Shown one piece after another: positions 1-6,141 of a DNA stretch of 8,570 nucleotides. This DNA is from a bacterium (GTDB lineage Bacteria; Armatimonadota; Chthonomonadetes; Chthonomonadales; Chthonomonadaceae). The translations under genes and the position numbers were made by a program. The DNA is taken from the NCBI GenBank assembly GCA_021805405.1, contig JAJZFK010000353.1, positions 1 to 8,570 on the forward strand, written 5' to 3'. A model generated the notes under the pieces. The model saw only the letters and a list, made by a program, of their open reading frames with translations, did no database searches and was not told where the DNA came from. How positions within the stretch are numbered: position 1 is the first letter of the stretch; every line of letters begins with the position of its first letter.

Positions 1-1070
1 GCTTTTTACCCATAAAGTTGAACCTTGAGCACATCCCAACCAATGATTTATCATTTGCCACGAGCATATTGGATGGGGAATTTGGAGAGATCGTATCGTT
101 GTGGATTGATCCCGATGATGCGAACGTTGTGCGAGGAGAAGTAAAGCTCCCCCAAAAAGTAGCTAGGAAACTAGCCAAAAAAGGGCTATCCATGGAGTTT
201 TACTCGGTTGAAGGACGCCCTGATACTATTTCGGGGTTCACAGGAGCAGCAATTACCTATTGCCCACGTGTTGCAGAAGCACAAATGATGAACAATAACA
301 GAGCTAAGGTAATTAAGTTTATAGCAAGCAAGCCGCAAACACTTCATTTTTACGGCAGCACGCCACAGGAGAATATTATGACGCTAGAAGAGTTTATCGC
401 AACTGTTCGTGGTGAGTCAATCAGCGCGGATGTAATGACAGATGCCAAGCTCAGTGAACTGTTTGCTAAGTTTGCTGAAAAAGAAATGGCTAAGAAGAAA
501 CCGGCCAAGGACAGCAAAGACAAGACCGACGACGAAGAGGTTCAGGACGACGAAGAGGACGATGGTGACGAGGAAATGAGCGACAAAGAAATGAGCAGCA
601 AGAAGCCTGGCCGCTCACGAGATGTAATGTCAGCCATTAAGGCGCAGATCAACCAGCTAAGCTCACTCGTTGGAGTTGCTCCGATTAAGCCGACCAACCA
701 TCCTGTTGCTACTGTTACAAACCCTGAGTACGACAGGGAGATTGCAGAACTAAGGAAGAACTTGTCAGCGCTCAAAGAGCAAAACGAGCGTGAGAAGCAG
801 GAAGTCTTCAACAAGGCCAACGAGCTTGCTATCGAAGCACTGATCAAGAACGAGGCTATTAAGCCAGCGGAGCGAGAAGATGCTAAGAAGCTTCGTTCTG
901 CTAATCCAGAAGCGTTCGATAAGATGATCTTTGCGAGGACGGGACGATCGGTATCTACCATCGTGGCTGATCCCAACAAGCAGTTCGACAAGAATGACGG
1001 CATCAAGATTGGCGATCCGGAAACAGACCGAAAGGCCTTGTCCAACATCACCAATGCACTGCGGTTCTAA
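1..1070 (+). CDS. Capsid maturation protease fused to scaffold domain, 5' truncated
   Basis: The reading frame (codons from base 3) is open to the window edge, so the true start lies upstream; a TTG at 18 has no ribosome site and is unlikely to be the start. The N-terminal part resembles Mu/HK97-type prohead serine proteases. GLSMEF (Ser codon 189-191) matches the catalytic-serine strand. It is followed by an ISGFTGAAIT segment and PRVAEAQ, similar to the family's 'G-L-T-valine-T-P' region, and a His (30-32) in NLEHIP could be the catalytic histidine. From about 378 onward the protein looks like a scaffold: a Lys/Asp/Glu-rich low-complexity stretch (about 480-600), then a charged coiled-coil helix (about 720-900). 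In the family, the protease cleaves scaffold and capsid protein inside the prohead. The position just before decoration and capsid genes fits. The protease call is from motif resemblance; the third catalytic residue was not assigned. Confidence 0.75.
   Translation, partial: FLPIKLNLEHIPTNDLSFATSILDGEFGEIVSLWIDPDDANVVRGEVKLPQKVARKLAKKGLSMEFYSVEGRPDTISGFTGAAITYCPRVAEAQMMNNNRAKVIKFIASKPQTLHFYGSTPQENIMTLEEFIATVRGESISADVMTDAKLSELFAKFAEKEMAKKKPAKDSKDKTDDEEVQDDEEDDGDEEMSDKEMSSKKPGRSRDVMSAIKAQINQLSSLVGVAPIKPTNHPVATVTNPEYDREIAELRKNLSALKEQNEREKQEVFNKANELAIEALIKNEAIKPAEREDAKKLRSANPEAFDKMIFARTGRSVSTIVADPNKQFDKNDGIKIGDPETDRKALSNITNALRF
367..372 (+). promoter_or_regulatory. Internal ribosome binding site for nested scaffold
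   Basis: AGGAGA lies inside the protease coding sequence, six bases (counted from AGGAG) before the in-frame ATG at 378. It is as strong as the sites in front of the capsid and decoration genes, which is the main reason for proposing a second translation start. Confidence 0.6.
378..1070 (+). CDS. Probable nested in-frame scaffold protein
   Basis: ATG at 378 is in frame with the protease gene and is preceded by AGGAGA (367-372) at ideal spacing, giving a 230-aa protein that begins MTLEEFIATV. The start falls at the boundary between the protease-like domain and the acidic/coiled-coil domain. The product would therefore be scaffold only: a Lys-rich then Asp/Glu-rich linker, a middle segment with Pro residues, and a long charged helix toward the C-terminus. 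Lambda makes its scaffold Nu3 from an internal start inside the protease gene C in the same way. Seen: the start, ribosome site and domain boundary. Inferred: that this start is used and that the shorter product is the main scaffold for the capsid protein encoded at 1556-2911. Confidence 0.6.
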   Translation: MTLEEFIATVRGESISADVMTDAKLSELFAKFAEKEMAKKKPAKDSKDKTDDEEVQDDEEDDGDEEMSDKEMSSKKPGRSRDVMSAIKAQINQLSSLVGVAPIKPTNHPVATVTNPEYDREIAELRKNLSALKEQNEREKQEVFNKANELAIEALIKNEAIKPAEREDAKKLRSANPEAFDKMIFARTGRSVSTIVADPNKQFDKNDGIKIGDPETDRKALSNITNALRF

Positions 1071-1080
1071 GGAGAGATAA

Positions 1081-1545
1081 ATGGCTGACATTATACGAGT
1101 TGGTTATAAGCGTACCAATACAGAGTATGACGAGGCAGGCAATGCGTATACGTACACCACGTGGGTTAACGGCCCGACGAATGTAGTGCTTGTACCTCCG
1201 TTCAATGCGCAAATTGCTGGTTGCCTCGCAGGCGCTGCGCTCAACCCCGGCGATGCATGCTACATCAATACCGACGGTAAGGTGTATCCTTCCATTGGTA
1301 CTACAGCAGGAGCACTCGCATCCAAGGTTGTAGGGTATGCAGCTGCGGCAGCAGCGATCGGACAACCGGTAACGCTCTACAAGGGCCTTATCTGGAACTA
1401 TAGCACAGGCATGACACCCGGCCCTGTCTACCTTAGCGCGACAGCTGCAGGGAACATTGGAACAGCGGCTACAGTTGGAGGCACTGCACCAATTGGATAT
1501 ATCGTAAGTTCAACTCTTGTGCAGCTTAATGCAAGCGATTACTAA
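1081..1545 (+). CDS. Head decoration / stabilisation protein (DUF2190-like)
   Basis: This 154-aa protein is rich in Ala, Gly, Thr and Val and predicted to be almost all beta strand. It contains recurring short segments of the type found in DUF2190-like phage decoration proteins: a PGDACYINTDGKVYP loop near residues 56-70, a GQPVTLYKG strand near 94-102, and a PGPVYLSATAAG segment near 114-125 followed by IGYIVSSTLVQLN at the C-terminus. Such proteins bind the outer capsid surface and stabilise it. The gene lies between the protease/scaffold and the major capsid gene, the usual place for a decoration protein (as for lambda gpD). The ATG is six bases after the TAAGGAG that includes the stop of the preceding gene. 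No signal peptide or membrane segment is seen. The family assignment is by resemblance only. Confidence 0.65.
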   Translation: MADIIRVGYKRTNTEYDEAGNAYTYTTWVNGPTNVVLVPPFNAQIAGCLAGAALNPGDACYINTDGKVYPSIGTTAGALASKVVGYAAAAAAIGQPVTLYKGLIWNYSTGMTPGPVYLSATAAGNIGTAATVGGTAPIGYIVSSTLVQLNASDY

Positions 1546-1555
1546 GGAGGCTTGA

Positions 1556-2911
1556 ATGACGACGTTTACAAAGGTGCAGCAGAATTTTGGATACGACAAG
1601 TACCAGATGCTCGACGTTGCCCCTACCACATCACTCCGCGAGATTATCAACTCCGGTGCGGCAGTTACAAAGTTCGTACAGGGAGTAGATGGTCAAGCGG
1701 GTTCGGGAAAAGAGAAACAGGCGTTCGCGTTCGGTACATCAGATGGTACCGACACACTTGCCACGTTGAGGGTGGCAAATCAGGTCATAGCAGATTATGG
1801 CCTAGATACCGTTGACGCTGCTGTGAACGGCCTTCTAGAGGCATACAACAGACTTACTGCTGAGCTCATAAGCCAGTTCTGCGACATTTCAGGAGATAGG
1901 CAGCGCCGATACGGCACTCCTGCTCAAATGTCCATGCAGCCGATGGATAACTACGCTGTGCCATTTGCCCAAGGCGTTACCAGTGGATACACCGTAGGCT
2001 TTCCGCTATGGCGAGCAGGTATTGGGCTACAGTGGAACAGGCATTACTTTGAGACTGCGACCACACGCGAACTAGCAATGCAGCTTACTGCGCTGCTAAC
2101 TGCGGATGCTAAGTGGATACAGGCGCAGGTCAAAGACGCCATGTTTAGCCCAACGAGCTACGCGTTCCAAGATTTCCAGACCGACGGCGCACTGTTGCTT
2201 GTAAAAGCACTAGCAAACGCCGAGACGGGCCTTCAGTTGCCAGTAGGCCCACAGGGTGAAATCTTTGCGTCTACCCATAACCACTTCATGTATCCGGGTT
2301 CAGGCAACGGTGATACGTTGGCCACATATACTTCGAATGCATGGAATGCTGCTCCGACTACAGGTACAATGACAGCAGATGTTCAGAACCTGATCGAGAA
2401 CGTGCTTGAGCACTACAACGATCCGACTGCTAAGATCAAGCTGTACATCAACCGTGCACAAGAGACGCAGATGCGACAGCTCGCTCCAGTGTTCCAGCCA
2501 TTATACGATCCGCGTGTAATCCACAGCATTACGCAGGACATAGCACGGGGCGCATTGGATGTTGGCAGCATTGCAGACCGTGCGATTGGCCTATTCTATG
2601 GCGCTGAGGTATGGGTTAAGCCATACATTCCAAATGGTTATATGTTCTGCTTCCTTGAGGGAGGCGGCGTAGAGCCTTCAATGATGATCCGTGTGCCAGT
2701 GGGCGCAAAGACTGAAGGAACAGCGGCATCAGGGCAGGTTACCCTGCAGGGTGGCGATCTACGGATCGTGTCCGAGTTCCAAATGTTCCCAATGTACGCA
2801 CAGGCAGCGGAGCGTCGAATTGGAGTTGGGGTGTGGAATAGGGTTAACGGTTCGGCAATGTATCTCAACTCAACGACAGCATATACGAACCCTGCGCCGT
2901 TTACCTTCTAA
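1556..2911 (+). CDS. Major capsid protein
   Basis: At 451 aa this is a normal length for an HK97-fold capsid protein with an inserted domain or extended N-terminus. It follows protease/scaffold and decoration genes and has the strongest ribosome site of the block (AAGGAGG, five bases before ATG). A long helical stretch near residues 160-195 is compatible with the spine helix. The C-terminal third has the beta-rich pattern expected of P-domain and A-domain strands, with a YGAEVWVKPYIPNGYMF segment near 342-358 and an aromatic C-terminal tail. It resembles capsid proteins in which 'gv-V-v-iP-g' strands precede the final domain. No obvious N-terminal protease-cleaved delta domain is present, consistent with a separate scaffold. 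The call rests mainly on gene order and length; a specific family is not recognised. Confidence 0.75.
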   Translation: MTTFTKVQQNFGYDKYQMLDVAPTTSLREIINSGAAVTKFVQGVDGQAGSGKEKQAFAFGTSDGTDTLATLRVANQVIADYGLDTVDAAVNGLLEAYNRLTAELISQFCDISGDRQRRYGTPAQMSMQPMDNYAVPFAQGVTSGYTVGFPLWRAGIGLQWNRHYFETATTRELAMQLTALLTADAKWIQAQVKDAMFSPTSYAFQDFQTDGALLLVKALANAETGLQLPVGPQGEIFASTHNHFMYPGSGNGDTLATYTSNAWNAAPTTGTMTADVQNLIENVLEHYNDPTAKIKLYINRAQETQMRQLAPVFQPLYDPRVIHSITQDIARGALDVGSIADRAIGLFYGAEVWVKPYIPNGYMFCFLEGGGVEPSMMIRVPVGAKTEGTAASGQVTLQGGDLRIVSEFQMFPMYAQAAERRIGVGVWNRVNGSAMYLNSTTAYTNPAPFTF

Positions 2912-2921
2912 GGAGTGAATA

Positions 2922-3224
2922 ATGAGTGATGTTCAGAAGAAGACCGTCACTTTTGTTAAACATACCGTCAATGTCCCCGGCGGTATGTTTAAGCAGAAGA
3001 GCGGCGAATGGGTTGACGGGCTAGGCAAGCCAATTGACCCCGAGAACCAGACTGCGGCCTTAGATGCGCAGATTGCCTATTTGCAGGCACAGCGTGACCA
3101 GTTGGCCTCCAAGGGTAATATAGAAGTAGATGGAGAAGATGATCCTGAACCGGCAACCATAGCGGAAGTTATGGAGCAGGTAACAGAGCAGCGCAAAGCA
3201 GGACGCCCTCCAAAGACTGCTTAA
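2922..3224 (+). CDS. Small hypothetical protein downstream of capsid gene
   Basis: This 100-aa protein begins with a short beta-prone segment (TVTFVKHTVNVPGG), continues with a helix rich in Ala and Gln (about residues 43-63, TAALDAQIAYLQAQ), then an acidic linker (VDGEDDPEP) and a helix, and ends AGRPPKTA. A short basic GRPPK tail of this kind is common at the end of small proteins encoded just after phage capsid genes, although its role is unclear. The ATG follows TAAGGAG by six bases, so translation is probably coupled to the capsid gene. It could be a minor head protein or head-completion component; I do not recognise a family. Bases 2956-2992 carry a perfect inverted repeat within the coding sequence. 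Confidence 0.7.
   Translation: MSDVQKKTVTFVKHTVNVPGGMFKQKSGEWVDGLGKPIDPENQTAALDAQIAYLQAQRDQLASKGNIEVDGEDDPEPATIAEVMEQVTEQRKAGRPPKTA
2956..2992 (+). repeat. 12-bp perfect inverted repeat inside a gene
   Basis: TTAAACATACCG (2956-2967) is exactly complementary to CGGTATGTTTAA (2981-2992), leaving a 13-base loop. It lies about 34 bases into the gene that follows the capsid gene. As RNA it forms a hairpin that could protect the 3' end of an upstream capsid message or slow ribosomes entering this gene; as DNA it could be a dyad operator. It has no T-run, so it is not a simple terminator. Confidence 0.6.
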
Positions 3225-3231
3225 CCCCACA

Positions 3232-3259
3232 GCCCCGGTAGCAGAAATGCTATCGGGGC
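3232..3259 (+). terminator. Strong GAAA-loop hairpin closing the head block
   Basis: A 12-bp stem (GCCCCGGTAGCA with TGCTATCGGGGC, one G-T wobble) encloses a GAAA tetraloop, a very stable GNRA loop. It starts eight bases after the stop of the 100-aa gene. The downstream sequence is ATATTTAA, with only three consecutive T, so it is a weak or imperfect rho-independent terminator. It may instead be an RNA-stabilising or processing hairpin that lowers, without stopping, transcription into the next genes. Confidence 0.65.
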
Positions 3260-3281
3260 ATATTTAACCTAGGAGATCACA

Positions 3282-3629
3282 TTGGCAGACCATATAATGT
3301 GGACAGCTACATTCACGTTCACTATTTTGTCTGGCCTAGTCGCCACAGTGGCAAAGATCGTTGGAGAGTTTTCGAAGCTGAAAACCACGCTAGAGATGTA
3401 CATGGACGCACAGAACAAATTGAATGTATCTGTGCCCATCTTCGAAAAAAGGCTAACCGACTTAGAAAACCGTGTTATCGACCATACTACCAACATCGCT
3501 AAAGAGAGCGCTCGCAATGAAACCCAAAACGAGTTCTTGAGTAAGCTGGATGGCAGGATGAACGAAATAGTACACTCAATAGATAACATGGCATCGAAGA
3601 TGGACGATATGACGAAAGGATTAAAATAA
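3282..3629 (+). CDS. Small membrane-anchored coiled-coil protein, i-spanin-like
   Basis: The protein is 115 aa. The TTG start at 3282 is chosen because AGGAG (3271-3275) lies six bases upstream; an ATG at 3297 lacks such a site. Residues 6-26 form one hydrophobic membrane segment (TFTFTILSGLVATVA), and the rest is highly charged helix with heptad-like spacing (for example IFEKRLTDLENRV, then KLDGRMNEIVHSIDNM). One N-terminal membrane anchor with a coiled-coil outside resembles inner-membrane spanins (Rz type) and also small phage proteins of the XhlA/DUF1515 sort. The location just upstream of nuclease and lysozyme genes supports a lysis role. No embedded lipobox partner (Rz1 type) was found in the overlapping frames, so the spanin assignment is tentative. 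Confidence 0.65.
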   Translation: MADHIMWTATFTFTILSGLVATVAKIVGEFSKLKTTLEMYMDAQNKLNVSVPIFEKRLTDLENRVIDHTTNIAKESARNETQNEFLSKLDGRMNEIVHSIDNMASKMDDMTKGLK

Positions 3630-3865
3630 TGAGCCAGTACAGTGGAATGTTTGCTACATTCTTCGGTTCAGCGCTATTCGGTTGGCTAAGCCACGCGCTA
3701 TACATTAGACCAAATCAGCTTAAGATCAAGAACAGCTTGCCACCAGTCGTCAAGAATGCACTGCAGGATGCAGTTGATACGATCGTGCCACACCTCGCAA
3801 CATTAGCAGAAAACGAAGCAACCAAGCTTGTTACGGATGTTGCCAATAAGGTAACGGGTAAATAA
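3629..3865 (+). CDS. Small single-membrane-segment protein, possible holin or lysis accessory
   Basis: This 78-aa protein starts at an ATG sharing one base with the stop of the preceding gene (TAATG), so translation is probably coupled. Residues 7-25 (MFATFFGSALFGWLSHALY) form one membrane segment. After a short basic stretch (RPNQLKIKNS), the rest is an amphipathic helix rich in Ala, Val and Glu ending in TGK. Size, topology and position between a spanin-like protein and the lysozyme region fit a small lysis membrane protein, but a classical holin usually has two or three membrane segments, so the function stays open. It is followed by a rho-independent terminator. Confidence 0.6.
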   Translation: MSQYSGMFATFFGSALFGWLSHALYIRPNQLKIKNSLPPVVKNALQDAVDTIVPHLATLAENEATKLVTDVANKVTGK

Positions 3866-3892
3866 TAGACGGTACTCCTGATATTTGCGTTA

Positions 3893-3920
3893 GGGAGGCT
3901 AACAAGCCTCCCATTTTTTT
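3893..3920 (+). terminator. Rho-independent terminator
   Basis: GGGAGGCT (3893-3900) pairs perfectly with AGCCTCCC (3905-3912) around an AACA loop, followed by A and seven T (3914-3920). This is a textbook intrinsic terminator after the two small membrane genes and just before the nuclease/lysozyme operon. Read-through, or a promoter not recognised here, would be needed to express the genes after it. Confidence 0.85.
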
Positions 3921-3926
3921 GGGAGG
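3905..3926 (+). promoter_or_regulatory. Alternative hairpin that would cover the next ribosome site
   Basis: CCTCCC (3907-3912), part of the terminator's 3' arm, is also complementary to GGGAGG (3921-3926), the ribosome site of the nuclease gene starting at 3931. The loop would be A plus seven T. Terminator hairpin and ribosome-site hairpin cannot form together, so the leader has the layout of a simple RNA switch or attenuator. The complementarity is seen; a regulatory use is inferred. Confidence 0.4.
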
Positions 3927-3930
3927 GTTC

Positions 3931-4437
3931 ATGAAACTGCAAGACTTTATATTACAGAGCAGGCCACCAATAAGCCGAGAAATGCACTTCTATCTCGCCC
4001 CACAGCACAATATTAAAACTCCCCTACTAGATCTGGTGCGCAATGCTAAAAAGACCATACATATAGAGATATATGGGTTCGCACTTCCTGAGTTGTCAGC
4101 TGAATTGATAGCAGCTAAGAAACGTGGGATTGACGTCAAGATACTGTTCGACAGCGTGCAGGCAGGCGGAGTTAAAGAACGAGCGTTAGTCAACGACATA
4201 AAAGCCGCAGGGATCACCTGCGCGATCGGTAGAAGCCCAGGTCACCAGATAAGGCATAGTAAATTTATGATTGTGGATAGCGTATACTGTGAAGTAGGAA
4301 GTTTGAACTATAGCAATTCCGCATTCCTTCAAAACAACACTGTGCAAATACTCAAAGATGAAGCAATCGCCGAGTTGCTGATACGGGATTTCGAAGAGAA
4401 CTTCAAGGTACTCACAGAGGTGACAAATGGCAATTGA
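3931..4437 (+). CDS. Phospholipase D-family single-HKD nuclease
   Basis: ATG 3931 is chosen because GGGAGG (3921-3926) lies four bases upstream; an earlier in-frame TTG at 3919 overlaps the T-run and has no ribosome site. The product has 168 aa. It carries one complete HKD motif: His109, Lys111, Asp116, then Gly123-Ser124-x-Asn126 (HxK-x4-D-x6-GSxN). Strands such as THIHIEIYGFA-like (residues 42-52, KTIHIEIYGFA) and IDVKILFDSV (67-76) match the PLD core, and the size matches Nuc-type nucleases that act as homodimers with one motif per chain. In the family the histidines attack a phosphodiester bond; the substrate here may be DNA or a phospholipid. No signal peptide is seen, so it is probably cytoplasmic. 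It overlaps the lysozyme gene by 11 bases, suggesting co-translation and a role in late host-DNA degradation or lysis. Confidence 0.85.
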   Translation: MKLQDFILQSRPPISREMHFYLAPQHNIKTPLLDLVRNAKKTIHIEIYGFALPELSAELIAAKKRGIDVKILFDSVQAGGVKERALVNDIKAAGITCAIGRSPGHQIRHSKFMIVDSVYCEVGSLNYSNSAFLQNNTVQILKDEAIAELLIRDFEENFKVLTEVTNGN

Positions 4438-5035
4438 TGTATCGCATTGGGATGGAGTTATATACACCCCAGAGTGGAAAGCGATCCTCGAAGCAGGGCA
4501 CAGTATAGTCTACATGAAGGCTACACAAGGTGATAAAGAAGACCCCGTCTTCGCGGAGAATTACCAAAACGCAACCGACGCAGGGCTGGCTGTAGGTGCT
4601 TACACGTTTCTAACAGCGCTGTATCCTGCAGACGCATCCATTGATTTCTTCTACAAGACTGTCAAGAAAGCATTGGGCAGGAAAACTATGAAACTGCCTG
4701 CTGTACTGGATATTGAAGAGAGCGGACTAAAGCCGGAATATGTCACCAAGGCGCTAGCTATTGCCGACAAGACATTCAATAGAACGTGTATGATATACGG
4801 CTCCAAGAACTTCCTAGAGACACACTTGACGCTGGCCGACTTGAGCACGCACCCATTGTGGATAGCGGAGTATACCATGAGGGATACACCAAACCTGCCA
4901 AATGGATGCCAAGAATATGCCATGTGGCAGTATACGGATAGCGGAAGGTTAGAAGGTGTACAAGGTGCATTTGACCTGAATAGAGTTTCACCGGAATTCG
5001 CAAAGAAATACGCACCCAAGTTACCAACGGGCTAA
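4427..5035 (+). CDS. GH25 family lysozyme (probable endolysin)
   Basis: This 202-aa protein is a single glycoside hydrolase family 25 (Chalaropsis-type muramidase) domain with no wall-binding repeats. It begins MAIDVSHWDG (Asp4 and Asp9 region), has YMKATQG near 29-35, DPVFAENYQNATDAGLAVGAYTF near 39-61 (only partly quoted by key residues: Asp39, Asn45, Gly53, Gly57), LDIE at 94-97 with Asp95 and Glu97 as the likely catalytic pair, PLWIAEY at 143-149 and WQYT at 167-170, then Asp183 in the final strand. The enzyme cleaves the N-acetylmuramic acid to N-acetylglucosamine bond of peptidoglycan. There is no signal peptide, so release would need a holin. GAGGTG (4417-4422) is four bases before ATG. 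The gene overlaps the nuclease gene before it and shares one base with the sigma-like gene after it. Confidence 0.95.
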   Translation: MAIDVSHWDGVIYTPEWKAILEAGHSIVYMKATQGDKEDPVFAENYQNATDAGLAVGAYTFLTALYPADASIDFFYKTVKKALGRKTMKLPAVLDIEESGLKPEYVTKALAIADKTFNRTCMIYGSKNFLETHLTLADLSTHPLWIAEYTMRDTPNLPNGCQEYAMWQYTDSGRLEGVQGAFDLNRVSPEFAKKYAPKLPTG

Positions 5036-5511
5036 TGAATGCAATTGCTGTTGATATGGACGAGCAATGTGAGCGTGCTTGTAGACTAGCGGTCTGTAAG
5101 TATGAAGCATTTTTTCGTGGCATCAACTCAATTGATTTCGATGACCTTATGCAAGAAGCAAGGATGGCCGGTTTTGTTGCCCTGCAACGCTTTAACAGCG
5201 ATATAGGGAGTAACAAAGCCGGTCTTGTTTATGTGGCTGCTATCTACAAGATGAACAAAATGGCCACCTACTACAGAAGGATCAAGCGTGCTGGTATAAG
5301 ATTTGAGATAGAATTTACGCCAGAAATCATGGAAATAGCCAGCGAGGATTCCTATGAGCAGTTCTTTATTGACGGCGTGGATACCATAATCCTGGATGTA
5401 TACAGGGCTGGAGGTATAACAGCGTATAGCAAATTATATGGTATACCTAGGCTGAAAGTATCCAAGATGTACCGGGAAGCGATTGCTAAATATATATCCG
5501 AAGAGCACTGA
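5035..5511 (+). CDS. Sigma-70-like transcription factor, first copy
   Basis: This 158-aa protein has the layout of a small sigma factor. Residues 37-43 (DLMQEAR) and the following helix with Ala49 and Phe53, then a YVAAIYKMNKMATYYRR stretch (66-82), match sigma region 2, where D-L-x-Q-E and an aromatic-rich helix contact core polymerase and the -10 element. The C-terminal part (GGITAYSKLYGIPRLKVSKMYREA near 126-149, best seen in the helix-turn-helix residues Tyr131, Gly136 and Val142) resembles region 4.2. The linker is acidic and shortened. The start ATG shares one base with the lysozyme stop and has no strong ribosome site, so expression is probably coupled. It may redirect host RNA polymerase to late phage genes; DNA specificity cannot be judged. 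Confidence 0.65.
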   Translation: MNAIAVDMDEQCERACRLAVCKYEAFFRGINSIDFDDLMQEARMAGFVALQRFNSDIGSNKAGLVYVAAIYKMNKMATYYRRIKRAGIRFEIEFTPEIMEIASEDSYEQFFIDGVDTIILDVYRAGGITAYSKLYGIPRLKVSKMYREAIAKYISEEH

Positions 5512-5565
5512 AATAGCGCCCCGCATTAAGGTAATTCGGATAAGTTAAAAGTAGGAGTGTGTATA
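5512..5565 (+). other. Short gap with ribosome site for the lipoprotein gene
   Basis: This 54-base gap is the only break in the 3931-7220 chain of genes apart from coupled overlaps. It holds TAGGAG (5552-5557) eight bases before the ATG at 5566. I see no convincing -35/-10 pair. TATAAT at 5562-5567 overlaps the start codon and has no partner at proper spacing. Confidence 0.5.
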
Positions 5566-6141
5566 ATGAATGATAAATACTCACGCAATATAATTGCGTC
5601 CGTTTTGAAAACAACTGCATTCTATGTAGCCATATGGATGGCATTAATTGGCAGCATCGAATTGTTAATAACGTCTTGTGCCACACCTGCTGACGCTTCC
5701 AAATATAGCATCGGATCACCATATAACGGCTTAGGGATGCGTGAGCTAGAGTTCTCATCAAGGGGAGGGATGGTCTATCGGCTGAAGTTTGGCCTGCACT
5801 ACCCCAAAGGCAATAAATCTCCTCAACCCTCCATTGTGATCCCCAAGGTTGTATATGGCCCTGGCCAAGTGATACTCAGTCAATCTCCAGGCAAAATCAC
5901 AGTATCCAATAGTTTCGTAAAAGCCGTGCTCACTGGCGCTATTGAGGGAGTTGCTACCGGAAACTTTGCTCCACATGCACCGGTAGACGAAGGCGGCGGA
6001 ATTACTTGGTACGCAACAACAACGCTTGTCGCAAAAAGCGTAAGGGCCGGGACAGTATACTGCAATGTATTTGATGACAAAGGCGACATGATGGCATACA
6101 CGACTTTTGAGGTTGATAAGAACGAACACCTTTTGCCATGA
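5566..6141 (+). CDS. Candidate phage lipoprotein
   Basis: The ATG at 5566 is preceded by TAGGAG; an in-frame GTG at 5557 overlaps that site and was rejected. The product is 191 aa. Lys and Arg residues at 4-15 are followed by a hydrophobic segment (about 17-36), then ITSC at 35-38, which fits a lipobox with Cys38 as the acylated residue. The signal part is longer than usual and contains a Glu (32), so an uncleaved membrane anchor is the alternative. The remaining 150 residues are beta-rich, with KVVYGPGQVILSQSPGKITV-like strands near 93-112 and a Gly-rich GGGITWY patch near 147-153, and end without a membrane segment. It could be a large outer-membrane spanin, a superinfection-exclusion lipoprotein, or an envelope protein of other use. 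Its gene overlaps the second sigma-like gene by ATGA. Confidence 0.6.
   Translation: MNDKYSRNIIASVLKTTAFYVAIWMALIGSIELLITSCATPADASKYSIGSPYNGLGMRELEFSSRGGMVYRLKFGLHYPKGNKSPQPSIVIPKVVYGPGQVILSQSPGKITVSNSFVKAVLTGAIEGVATGNFAPHAPVDEGGGITWYATTTLVAKSVRAGTVYCNVFDDKGDMMAYTTFEVDKNEHLLP

Noticed and set aside
542..1054. Serine-rich minus-strand open frame
   Set aside because: It is the antisense of the acidic scaffold stretch (Glu/Asp codons read as Ser on the other strand). It has no ribosome site or domain and lies fully inside a well-supported gene.
3299..3502. Overlapping +1-frame open frame as an embedded Rz1-type spanin
   Set aside because: It has no signal peptide, no lipobox and no Pro-rich composition, so it is a frame shadow of the coiled-coil gene.
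3919..3930. TTG start for the HKD nuclease
   Set aside because: This start overlaps the terminator T-run and lacks an upstream ribosome site. GGGAGG sits correctly for ATG 3931.
5562..5567. TATAAT as a -10 promoter element
   Set aside because: No -35-like hexamer lies 16-18 bases upstream, and the motif overlaps the ATG of the lipoprotein gene. It is probably chance.
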